5,884 nt of DNA from Phycisphaerales bacterium UBA2421 (GTDB taxonomy: Bacteria > Planctomycetota > Phycisphaerae > Tepidisphaerales > Tepidisphaeraceae), in NCBI GenBank assembly GCA_002343075.1, contig DDRH01000007.1:101684-107567 (forward strand). The letters run 5' to 3'. The position numbers were made by a program, and so were the translations under genes. Positions 1 through 5,884 of this stretch are shown piece after piece. Position 1 is the first letter of the stretch, and every line of letters begins with the position of its first letter. Under the pieces are notes generated by a model that ran no database searches, was not told the DNA's origin, and saw only the letters and a program-made list of their open reading frames with translations.

Positions 1-56
<56 letters not shown>

Positions 57-67
57 CTCGTTATTGG

Positions 68-100
68 AAAGGGACTTGCAGCGATGCGAGTCCCTTTTCG
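68..100 (+). terminator. Rho-independent terminator after the tRNA
   Basis: A 12-base-pair stem pairs 68-79 (aaagggacttgc) with 86-97 (gcgagtcccttt), with one G-T wobble and a six-base loop at 80-85. The 3' arm runs into a T tract (95-98, then more T at 101-103). It starts 12 bases after the tRNA 3' end, so it most likely ends the tRNA transcript and insulates it from the integrase gene. Confidence 0.85.
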
Positions 101-118
101 TTTGGCTGAAATCGCGCG

Positions 119-140
119 TTTGTACATCGCTTTGTACATC
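119..140 (+). repeat. Tandem direct repeat TTTGTACATC upstream of the integrase
   Basis: The ten bases TTTGTACATC occur at 119-128 and again at 131-140, separated by gc, so the repeat period is 12 bases. Each copy contains the palindrome TGTACA. The pair sits between the tRNA terminator and the integrase start at 199. Short direct repeats in this position are often recombinase arm-type sites or operators, but that role is inference; only the repeat itself is seen. Confidence 0.6.
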
Positions 141-198
141 AAGCCTGCCACCGAAAACGACTCGCCAACAAACATCACTCCAGATTGGAGTCTGTATC

Positions 199-984
199 AT
201 GGCGAGCTTGATCCAACGTAGCGATACCTACTACATCACCGATCGACTTTCCGGGAGAATCATCCGCAGGAGCCTCCGGACGGATTCCCTGCAATTGGCG
301 AAGGAAAGGCTCCGGAAGTACCAGTCGGCAGAGATACGCGGCGTCGATAGCCCGCTTCCCACCCGCACGCCTATCGCCCAGGTCGTGGCCCGATACGTAG
401 CGCACATCCGCACCCGCAAGACGGCGAAGAGTGCGCAGACAGATATCTACTACCTGCGCGAGGCGTTCGGGCCGATTTGTGAGGCGTTGACCGTCACCAG
501 CCGACGATTGTCACCACTTGCCCGCAAGCGTCCGCTAAAGCCCGGGCAAGATCGCCGGAGACGGGCCTTGGTGATCGAGGCGGCTTGCTTCGAGCACGTC
601 GTCACCGCCCAAGTGTCGGCATTCATAACCGGGAATGTCCAAAGCCGCGGGCTCGCCCCCAAGACCGCCAACCGCTACCGCGAAGTCCTTCACCGGCTGT
701 TCTCATGGGCGATGAATGAAGGCGGGGTGAAGATGCCAGGGGACAAGAACCCCGTTTCAAAAGTGCTTCGGTACAAAGAAACCGCCCCGGAGATTCGATT
801 CCTCACCCTGCGCCAGATCGACGAGCAGCTGGCCGCTCTCCAGGACCAGCCGCAGCTGCAATCCATGGTCGCCGTGCTGATCTACGCCGGCCTGCGCTGG
901 ACCAGCAGTTCTACTTCTTCGACGGCGCGGTACCCGGCGATTCGAATCGGCGCGAGCGATACTCCGTCGGTGCAACGCCGTTGA
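199..984 (+). pseudogene. Truncated tyrosine recombinase (phage-type integrase) remnant
   Basis: Tyrosine recombinases catalyse site-specific integration and excision of mobile elements. The start is ATG 199, supported by GGAG at 187-190 with eight-base spacing; an upstream TTG frame extension crosses the tRNA terminator and is not credible. Visible parts are an N-terminal beta-rich arm-binding-like segment (residues 1-30), a core-binding SAM-like helical domain (about 55-185, including SRGLAPKTANRYREVLHRLF), and the start of the catalytic domain (about 198-234). The first catalytic arginine is probably R233 in LIYAGLRW. After residue 234 (base 900) the reading frame continues for 27 residues with no integrase character and stops at 982-984, overlapping the convergent AraC gene by 74 bases. 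The second catalytic box (HxxR) and the nucleophilic tyrosine are absent. Intact relatives are roughly 400 residues; this is 261. It is therefore almost certainly inactive. Position directly after a tRNA fits an element that integrated there. Confidence 0.85.
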
Positions 985-1858
985 GGCGCCGGAAGGCGCG
1001 CACAAAATTGGCATGATTCTGAAATCCCAGCCGAGTGACGACGGACTTGATCGAGTCCTGCGTGGTGCGCAGCAATCTGCACGCTTCCTGCATGCGTAGT
1101 TCCACCAAGTATCGCCGCGGTGGAATGCCAAAGCGGCGTGTGAACAGGCGGGTGAGGTGCTCGCGCGATATGCCGTGTCGGTCGGCCAGTTCTTCCACCG
1201 ACCAGTCGCGTTTGAGATCTTGGCGCATGGTGGCCTCGATTGCATCGGCCCGGTTGACAAACCGCCCAGCACGATCCGCCGCCGAAGACTCGGCCGCGTC
1301 GAGCAGTGCGCCAAAAACGTCGTTGCAGAAGCGCGAGGCGTTCGCGCCGGTCATCTCCGTAATATGATTCGGTTCGGCGGCGTATTGGCTGGCCTGTCGG
1401 ATGATCGGGTGGTCAAGCCCGACGGGGTAGATTCGTCCGAACTCTTCGATTAGCACGCGAGCAGTCTGGACCGCGATTCTTCCCGAGATGATCAGCCCGA
1501 TGAACTCCCACTTGCCGCGGAAGGCAGCGTGATAACCCTCCCAGAAGTCAGAATCGTCTTCGACAAAGCGCAGAATCGCTTCGCCGGGTTTGACCAGTCG
1601 CCCCTGCTGGTTGGTGCGCGGTATAATCGCGCCCCCGGGAGAAAGCGAAAATTTGACAACCACATGTTCGTGCATGGGCGCTTGCCAGACATCGCGGATG
1701 TTGTACTTGGGACTCAGCCCCAACCCCCGGCCAACATAGTGCGGAAAGGCCAACTCGGGGAGTTTTCCGATCACCCGGAACCAAGTGTATTGCAGCATCC
1801 GATAGGAGTGGTCCGCCAGTTCGTGCCGACGGTCAGGGATGAGAGCGTCTTCGCTCAT
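911..1858 (-). CDS. AraC-family transcriptional regulator
   Basis: A 315-residue DNA-binding regulator of the AraC/XylS family. The C-terminal double helix-turn-helix domain spans about residues 205-303: first HTH about 219-240 (SVEELADRHGISREHLTRLF), second about 268-292, ending in the family signature with LGFQNHANFVRAFRRLNGVAPTEYR residues around 277-301. The N-terminal about 200 residues are a probable ligand-sensing/dimerisation domain that I cannot assign to a named ligand. The ATG at 1858 is chosen over the GTG at 1864 because AAGG (complement of 1866-1869) lies seven bases before the ATG but overlaps too closely with the GTG. The gene is divergent from the PEP-CTERM pair, the classic arrangement for a local regulator, so control of those genes and perhaps the downstream GH2 gene is plausible but inferred. 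Its stop codon (911-913) lies ten bases beyond the last recognisable integrase codon; the last 12 or so residues are outside the conserved domain and could have been altered by the rearrangement. Confidence 0.93.
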   Translation of the reverse strand: MSEDALIPDRRHELADHSYRMLQYTWFRVIGKLPELAFPHYVGRGLGLSPKYNIRDVWQAPMHEHVVVKFSLSPGGAIIPRTNQQGRLVKPGEAILRFVEDDSDFWEGYHAAFRGKWEFIGLIISGRIAVQTARVLIEEFGRIYPVGLDHPIIRQASQYAAEPNHITEMTGANASRFCNDVFGALLDAAESSAADRAGRFVNRADAIEATMRQDLKRDWSVEELADRHGISREHLTRLFTRRFGIPPRRYLVELRMQEACRLLRTTQDSIKSVVTRLGFQNHANFVRAFRRLNGVAPTEYRSRRFESPGTAPSKK

Positions 1859-2014
1859 TCGCACACCTTGCTAAATGATCACACTGCGCATAGCAATGTC
1901 ACAAACTCCGTCTTGTCGATTAAAAACTTCAAGTAATCATATCAACAAGCCCGCAATCGACAACGAGAGAGCATATCACATCAGGTTGTCAGTGGAACGG
2001 GCTGCGGAGGACAA
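1859..2014. promoter_or_regulatory. Divergent intergenic region between AraC gene and PEP-CTERM gene
   Basis: This 156-base gap must carry the promoters of both divergent genes. It is clearly more AT-rich than its surroundings, especially 1911-1945. No -35/-10 pair close to consensus stands out on either strand, so none is called. It holds a direct repeat, CATATCA at 1938-1944 and 1972-1978, 34 bases apart, which could be half-sites for the adjacent AraC protein because that family typically binds direct repeats; this is speculative. A strong Shine-Dalgarno GGAGG at 2006-2010 precedes the plus-strand gene. CCTT at 1866-1869 is the Shine-Dalgarno of the minus-strand gene. Confidence 0.55.
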
Positions 2015-3760
2015 ATGATGATGTGCAGTAATCGCATGAGTCGGTGCGTGAACCGTTCAGGGCGCGCTCTGATCTTCTCAAGTGGCGCGCTGACGGTTGG
2101 CGTGTGGGCTGGATTCGCGTCGGCGGACACGGTCATTCTCTCCGACGACTTCAACCGCTCTGCCGGGGTGAATGCCGCCGGCAACGCCGGCGGGATTTCC
2201 ACCTGGGGCATGAACAATAATGCTCTCGGGGGAACCGAAATCATCAGCTACAAGAACCGCAATACCGCCATCGGTACCAGCACCGAACAGCAGTTTGTCG
2301 ATGGCAACCTCGGCAGGCTCCGACTGGGGCATGGTGTGGTCGATTTTGATTTGCTCACAATCCCCCAGGTTCTTCAAAACGGCTTCTCCGCATCGTTCGA
2401 TTTCCAGCGCGGCGGCAGCGGCTATATCGCCTTCGCTGTCGGCATGACCCCGGCTGAAATCGAAGCCCATCCGCAGAACAATGCGCGCATCGGCGTACCG
2501 TTTGCAACCAACATTCCCGAAACAGATTTTGGCTTCCTCTTCCGCCCGCCTACCGGTGGCCAGGGGCAATCTGAAATCTGGAAGGGCGGAACACAGATCA
2601 CCGGCCCTCTGGGGCTGTTTAACCCAACCGGAATCACTGGGTCGCCCACGACGCTTCTTAATAGCGCGGTAGCCAGGTTTGTCCCCGCAACGGCCGGTCA
2701 ATGGGACACGGGCGCTACGATCAATCTCGAGTTGACCATCAACGGAGCCGCCACCCCGCAGTACACGACAACATTTACCTCCGACGGTTCCGGTCTTGGA
2801 TACTTCGGCTTTCACTCCAACTCCGGCTCGGGCGTCGCGCAGGCTGGTATCGATAACTTCACCATCTCTGCCCTCGGCCCGGTTGTCACCACCAACGCGT
2901 GGGCGGTTGATGCCAGCGGCGACTGGAGTCTTGGCACCAACTGGACCGCCGGCGCCTCACCTAACGCGGTCTCCGCAACAGCCCTGCTCGGCGGGGTCAT
3001 TAGCTCACCGCGCACAGCGACGCTGGATGAGCCGGTCACACTCGGCCACCTCACGTTCGACAATGCCAACGCATATACGATCGCAGGCAGCCACACACTT
3101 TCCATTCAGACTTCATCCGGCCCAGGTTCGATCGGACTCGCGCTCGGCAATCACAGCATCACAGCGCCGCTGCAAATCAAGAGTAACACCGTGCTGGGCG
3201 GGCCGGGAACGCTTAAAGTAGCATCGCTGGGTGTCGATGCCGCGACCCAACTGGACCTTGGCGACCGCAGCCTGGTGGTCGATTACACCGGCGTGTCACC
3301 GCGCGCGGCGCTTGAAGCACTGGTAGCCAGCGGCTTTGCCGCCGGGGCCAACAATGGTGACGGCATCAACACCTCGGCAGGAAGTTCTTCGAGGCGCCTC
3401 GGCATCGCGGAGGCGGGCGAGACGCCGTTCCTCGCCGCCGGGACTTTTGCCGGGCAGACGGTGGACAGCACCACGCTGATTATTCGCTACACACTCCCTG
3501 GCGACGCCAATCTGAGTGGCGGCGTCAGCCTCGATGACTTTACCAGCCTGGCTGCCGGTTTCGGCAGCGCGGGTCGGTGGTCGGCGGGCGACTTCAACTA
3601 CGATGGAAACGTCAATCTCGACGACTTCACGGCACTGGCGGCCAATTTCGGTGCATCGCTGCCCGCGGATGTCGCCAGACGTGCGGTGCCCGAGCCGACG
3701 ATGCTCGCGGTCCCGCTGGCGATGCTCGTCATGTCGGTGCGCCGCCGCCGGAATGGCTAA
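2015..3760 (+). CDS. Exported PEP-CTERM protein with lectin-like domain, beta-rich repeat and dockerin-like repeats
   Basis: A 581-residue predicted secreted protein of unknown function. Order of parts: signal peptide (hydrophobic 18-37, likely cleavage ASA|DT after residue 37); a beta-rich domain at about 39-286, probably a concanavalin-like/LamG-type jelly roll, closely matched by the next gene; a segment at about 293-365 with spaced tryptophans W296, W304, W310 and a LTFDN motif, resembling the autotransporter-type repeats common in planctomycete secreted proteins; a module at about 410-495 containing LDLGDRSLVVDYTG; two dockerin type I-like calcium loops, GDANLSGGVSLDDF (496-509) and GDFNYDGNVNLDDF (525-538), the first with Ser where Asp is usual; and a PEP-CTERM tail with VPEP at 558-561, a hydrophobic stretch and RRRR at 576-579. 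The tail predicts processing by an exosortase-type system. Three consecutive ATG codons (2015, 2018, 2021) follow GGAGG at 2006-2010; 2018 or 2021 has the better spacing, so the true start may be one or two codons later. Fold assignment of the first domain is inference. Confidence 0.9.
   Translation: MMMCSNRMSRCVNRSGRALIFSSGALTVGVWAGFASADTVILSDDFNRSAGVNAAGNAGGISTWGMNNNALGGTEIISYKNRNTAIGTSTEQQFVDGNLGRLRLGHGVVDFDLLTIPQVLQNGFSASFDFQRGGSGYIAFAVGMTPAEIEAHPQNNARIGVPFATNIPETDFGFLFRPPTGGQGQSEIWKGGTQITGPLGLFNPTGITGSPTTLLNSAVARFVPATAGQWDTGATINLELTINGAATPQYTTTFTSDGSGLGYFGFHSNSGSGVAQAGIDNFTISALGPVVTTNAWAVDASGDWSLGTNWTAGASPNAVSATALLGGVISSPRTATLDEPVTLGHLTFDNANAYTIAGSHTLSIQTSSGPGSIGLALGNHSITAPLQIKSNTVLGGPGTLKVASLGVDAATQLDLGDRSLVVDYTGVSPRAALEALVASGFAAGANNGDGINTSAGSSSRRLGIAEAGETPFLAAGTFAGQTVDSTTLIIRYTLPGDANLSGGVSLDDFTSLAAGFGSAGRWSAGDFNYDGNVNLDDFTALAANFGASLPADVARRAVPEPTMLAVPLAMLVMSVRRRRNG
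2129..2872 (+). repeat. Paralogous domain, copy 1 (matches 3908-4639)
   Basis: Encodes residues 39-286 of the longer PEP-CTERM protein. By hand alignment it matches residues 24-267 of the next gene product with about 53-55 substitutions and one four-residue gap over about 248 positions, roughly 77% identity. The gap lies after the FGFLFRP motif. Both copies share long invariant runs such as GTSTEQQFVDGNLGRLRLGH and AHPQNNARIGVPFA. This is an ancestral coding duplication, not an insertion sequence. Confidence 0.9.
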
Positions 3761-3838
3761 GAACTGACTTTGTTGTTTTTCACATTTTTCTCATTTCACC
3801 ATTCGCCGGCAATCGCGTCGGCACAGGAGGATTTGCAC
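3761..3838 (+). promoter_or_regulatory. Spacer between the two PEP-CTERM genes with strong Shine-Dalgarno
   Basis: The 78-base spacer starts with a pyrimidine-rich, T-heavy stretch (about 3768-3800) and ends with AGGAGG at 3825-3830, eight bases before ATG 3839. That Shine-Dalgarno decides the start of the second gene and excludes the upstream in-frame extension to 3770. No terminator hairpin is visible, so the two genes are likely co-transcribed. A separate promoter in the T-rich stretch cannot be excluded. Confidence 0.6.
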
Positions 3839-4717
3839 ATGCGTCTTCGATCCATTATCGCCGCGGCGGCCACGGCCGTTGTGGCATTGTCATCTGCAGC
3901 TTCGGCTTCAGTGATTTTGTCAGACAATTTCAACCGCTCCGCCGGCGTCAATGCCGCTGGCAACGCGGGTGGATTGTCGGACTGGGGCGCGAACAATAAC
4001 GCGCTGGGTGGCACTGAAACCATGACCTACAAAGTCCGCAACACCGCCGCCGGAACAAGTACCGAGCAGCAGTTTGTTGACGGCAACCTTGGCCGACTCC
4101 GCCTTGGCCACGGCGTCGTTGATTTCGATCTGCTTTCCAATCCCGCCGTGCTCCAGAACGGGTTCACGGCATCGTTCGACTTCCAGAGAGGCGGTGGGGG
4201 CTACATCGCACTGGCAGTCGGCATCACCCCGGCGCAGATTGAGGCCCACCCGCAGAACAACGCGCGCATCGGTGTTCCGTTTGCTGCCAACATTCCTGAA
4301 ACCGATTTCGGTTTCCTCTTCCGGCCTAGCGTCGCCACCGAGGTGTGGAAGAGCGGCAGCGTCGCCACCGGCCCAACCGGCATTTTCAACGGGACTAGCA
4401 TCGCAGGAAGCCCGACGACACTGGTAAACACCGCCGTCGCTGAGTTCACCCCGGTGGTCGCTGGCCAATGGGGCGCGGGGGCGACGATCAATTTCGCGCT
4501 CACTGTAAACGGTGCCGTCGTACCACAATACACGACCACGTTTACATCTGACGGCTCCGGCCTGGGCTACTTCGGATTCCACTCCAACGCGGGCGCGGCG
4601 GTGGCGCAGGCGGCGGTAGATAACCTCGTGATTTCAGCCATCCCCGAACCGACGGTGATGGGCCTGATGGCAATCTCATCAGCAGGGTTGCTGATTCGCC
4701 GCCGGATCCGGCGGTAA
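3839..4717 (+). CDS. Exported PEP-CTERM protein, short paralog of the upstream gene
   Basis: A 292-residue predicted secreted protein. The start at 3839 follows AGGAGG at 3825-3830 with ideal spacing and is immediately followed by a clean signal peptide: MRLR n-region, alanine-rich hydrophobic core 5-20, likely cleavage ASA|SV after residue 23. Residues 24-267 form one beta-rich domain about 77% identical to that of the upstream protein, probably a concanavalin-like/LamG-type fold (inference). The PEP-CTERM tail follows at once: IPEPT at 268-272, hydrophobic segment about 273-285, basic end RRRIRR. Thus it is the minimal version of the architecture: export signal, single domain, sorting tail, without the beta-rich repeat and dockerin-like segment of its neighbour. 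Function is unknown; carbohydrate or glycan binding at the cell surface or in extracellular matrix is a guess from fold and context. It lies 78 bases after the paralog and ends before a strong hairpin. Confidence 0.93.
   Translation: MRLRSIIAAAATAVVALSSAASASVILSDNFNRSAGVNAAGNAGGLSDWGANNNALGGTETMTYKVRNTAAGTSTEQQFVDGNLGRLRLGHGVVDFDLLSNPAVLQNGFTASFDFQRGGGGYIALAVGITPAQIEAHPQNNARIGVPFAANIPETDFGFLFRPSVATEVWKSGSVATGPTGIFNGTSIAGSPTTLVNTAVAEFTPVVAGQWGAGATINFALTVNGAVVPQYTTTFTSDGSGLGYFGFHSNAGAAVAQAAVDNLVISAIPEPTVMGLMAISSAGLLIRRRIRR
3908..4639 (+). repeat. Paralogous domain, copy 2 (matches 2129-2872)
   Basis: Encodes residues 24-267 of the shorter PEP-CTERM protein, the counterpart of copy 1. In the 28-codon block 4052-4135 versus 2273-2356 the amino acids are identical while 18 codons differ synonymously by hand count, including Arg agg/cga and Leu ttg/ctg. 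The domain boundary is sharp: after ISAI the sorting tail begins here, whereas after ISAL the neighbour continues into its extra modules. Confidence 0.9.
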
Positions 4718-4750
4718 ACCTGTAGCGGCGGGGAACCGGGTGACACGATT

Positions 4751-4785
4751 CGCCCCGCAGGCAGACGGTTGCCTGCGGGGTGACT
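4751..4785 (+). terminator. Strong hairpin, probable terminator after the PEP-CTERM pair
   Basis: A perfect 11-base-pair stem pairs 4753-4763 (ccccgcaggca) with 4770-4780 (tgcctgcgggg) around the loop gacggt. It extends by a G-T wobble and one more C-G pair to 4751/4782. The following T tract is weak (ACTTTAGATTT), so termination could be imperfect or factor-assisted. Its position, 34 bases after the stop codon and 46 bases before the next start, separates the paralog pair from the GH2 gene. Confidence 0.75.
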
Positions 4786-4801
4786 TTAGATTTGAGTACG
4801 A

Positions 4802-4811
4802 AGCTTAAGCT
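4802..4811. promoter_or_regulatory. Perfect 10-base palindrome AGCTTAAGCT before the GH2 gene
   Basis: AGCTTAAGCT reads the same on both strands and lies six bases upstream of the Shine-Dalgarno AAGG (4817-4820). It could be an operator, but ten-base palindromes also arise by chance; no second copy was noticed in the window. Confidence 0.25.
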
Positions 4812-4827
4812 AACCAAAGGATGGACG

Positions 4828-5884
4828 ATGCATCGACTGCTGGCGCTTTTGTCGTTGTGGATTGCCAATGTCTGTTTCGCGCAGGCACCCATCGAAGGCG
4901 ATCCCGCCAACTTCAATCCCCTTGCAGCCGTCCCAACGACAGCTCCATCGTCCACGATCACAGCCCAATCCACGGCAACGATCACTGATGTTCTTCCCAA
5001 GGTCCGACTCACCCCGCGTGATGTGACGGTACCCGGTATCAAGAATGGACGACTTTCGCTCGACGGCGACTGGCAGTTCTCCTTCAAGGTGCCCGACGGC
5101 TTTACTGGCCGTTACGACGCAATTGGCGGTTGGGTCTCCGTTGCCATCCCCGGGCACTTCGCGCTGCACGGCGATAAGCGGATGTATAAAGACGAAGGTG
5201 TGCCGGTGGCCTGGTCGCGGCAGGTCGATGTCCCTGCGGACTGGGCTGGCAAGCGCGTCGTCCTGCGGTTTGAAGGGGTCGATGGCCTCACAAAACTCTG
5301 GGTGAATGACCAGCCTGCCGGGCAGAACGATATTGCCTGCCTGCCATCGGAATACGACATCACCGACTATATCACCCCCGGAAAAACCAATCGCATTCTG
5401 TTAACCGTTGAAAAGTCGCTGGTAACCCGCTGGTCGCGCCGGGAGCTGGGCAGCATGACCCGGACGGTTTACCTGCAGGCACTCCCGCAGGTGAATCTCG
5501 GGCGATTGCATGTGGACACCGACCTTTCAGTCGGAAACACGCTCGCCACGGCGAATGTGCATTTGCGTGTGGCCAATCAGTCGGCGGGTGCGGTGGTTCC
5601 GACGATTGCCCTTCGACTTGTCGGCCCGGATGGCAGCGCAGAGAAGCTCTTGGAGAAACCCGCCCTTCTCCCGCCAGTCGCGCCGGGGCAGACATTGGAA
5701 TGCACTATTCCGGGACGGGTCGAATCGCCGGCGCTCTGGACCGCCGAGACGCCTGTGCTTTATCACATCGAGGCCGACCTGATCATCGACGGCCAGCCCG
5801 TGATGACCGCACGGCAGCGGTTCGGGTTTCGGGAAGTGGCGGTCGATGGGCACAAACTGCTACTCAATGGTGTTCCTATCCGGC
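4828..5884 (+). CDS. Exported glycoside hydrolase family 2 protein (beta-galactosidase/glucuronidase-like), 3' end outside the window
   Basis: The open frame from ATG 4828 runs without a stop to the window edge (352 codons seen). AAGG at 4817-4820 sits seven bases before this ATG; the ATG at 4821 is in another frame. A short signal peptide (1-18, cleavage CFA|QA) is followed by a low-complexity Thr/Ser/Ala/Pro linker (about 30-60). Residues about 72-212 match the GH2 sugar-binding jelly roll: LSLDGDWQFSF (76-86), the IPGHF segment, PVAWSRQVDVP (126-136), FEGVDGLTKLWVND (148-161) and the YDITDYITPG segment. Residues about 222-330 form the immunoglobulin-like beta-sandwich, and FGFREVAVDGHKLLLNG (332-348) is the usual lead-in to the TIM barrel. 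Both catalytic glutamates would lie downstream, so activity and substrate cannot be judged; GH2 enzymes include beta-galactosidases, beta-glucuronidases and beta-mannosidases. Export suggests polysaccharide or glycan breakdown in the periplasm or outside. Being separated from the paralog pair by a hairpin, it probably has its own promoter. Confidence 0.93.
   Translation, partial: MHRLLALLSLWIANVCFAQAPIEGDPANFNPLAAVPTTAPSSTITAQSTATITDVLPKVRLTPRDVTVPGIKNGRLSLDGDWQFSFKVPDGFTGRYDAIGGWVSVAIPGHFALHGDKRMYKDEGVPVAWSRQVDVPADWAGKRVVLRFEGVDGLTKLWVNDQPAGQNDIACLPSEYDITDYITPGKTNRILLTVEKSLVTRWSRRELGSMTRTVYLQALPQVNLGRLHVDTDLSVGNTLATANVHLRVANQSAGAVVPTIALRLVGPDGSAEKLLEKPALLPPVAPGQTLECTIPGRVESPALWTAETPVLYHIEADLIIDGQPVMTARQRFGFREVAVDGHKLLLNGVPIR

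Noticed and set aside
64..198. Upstream extension of the integrase frame from a TTG at 64
   Set aside because: It would start inside the tRNA terminator region and has no integrase-like residues; ATG 199 has a good Shine-Dalgarno.
898..984. Frameshifted continuation of the integrase catalytic domain
   Set aside because: I read the other two plus frames after base 897 and found no box II or tyrosine motif; the sequence there is already antisense to the AraC C-terminus.
757..1314. Minus-strand open frame overlapping the AraC gene and the integrase end
   Set aside because: It runs in another frame of the AraC helix-turn-helix coding sequence, is Arg/Pro-rich and shows no family resemblance.
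1529..1936. Plus-strand open frame antisense to the AraC gene
   Set aside because: It lies inside a well-supported AraC coding region and has no recognisable protein features.
2078..2815. Long open frame on the minus strand opposite the first PEP-CTERM gene, with a counterpart at 3920-4582
   Set aside because: Both are antisense shadows of the paralogous domain in high-GC coding DNA; their mutual similarity follows from the sense-strand duplication, and neither has a convincing ribosome binding site or domain.
3770..3838. Upstream extension of the second PEP-CTERM gene
   Set aside because: The ideal AGGAGG at 3825-3830 and the clean signal peptide from ATG 3839 fix the start; the extension is T-rich spacer.
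4542..5087. Minus-strand open frame spanning the terminator hairpin and the GH2 start
   Set aside because: It crosses the end of one supported gene, a hairpin and the start of another; composition is that of a shadow frame.

Overview
The window looks like a piece of a Planctomycetota chromosome; this is an inference from several features together. GC content is high. There are two secreted proteins with PEP-CTERM sorting tails, one of which also carries dockerin-like calcium-binding repeats and a C-terminal module that I recall as recurrent in planctomycete secreted proteins. The integrase beside the tRNA also resembles planctomycete integrases. No rRNA, CRISPR array or insertion sequence is visible.

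Region 1 (1-about 900) is a tRNA integration locus. It holds the 3' three-quarters of a tRNA-Met(CAT), its terminator, a tandem 10-base repeat, and a tyrosine-recombinase gene. That gene reads well up to the first catalytic arginine and then loses all homology, so it is an inactivated remnant. Region 2 (911-2014) is an AraC-family regulator on the minus strand. Its stop codon lies about ten bases from the point where integrase homology ends. It is followed by a comparatively AT-rich divergent intergenic region. Region 3 (2015-4717) contains two plus-strand genes for exported PEP-CTERM proteins. They share an approximately 245-residue beta-rich domain at about 77% identity by hand count. The upstream protein has an extra segment of about 270 residues (beta-rich repeat, dockerin-like pair) between that domain and the sorting tail. 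A strong hairpin follows the second gene. Region 4 (4828 to the window end) is the N-terminal half of an exported glycoside hydrolase family 2 enzyme, cut by the window edge before its catalytic residues.

Taken together, the right-hand part reads as a small carbohydrate-related locus: a regulator, two surface proteins with a lectin-like fold and an exported GH2 enzyme, lying next to the scar of an integrated element. The functional link between the AraC protein, the paralog pair and the GH2 gene rests only on adjacency and orientation. The most unusual items are the shared domain, which I cannot assign to a named family, its strongly purifying pattern of divergence, and the abrupt integrase/AraC junction.
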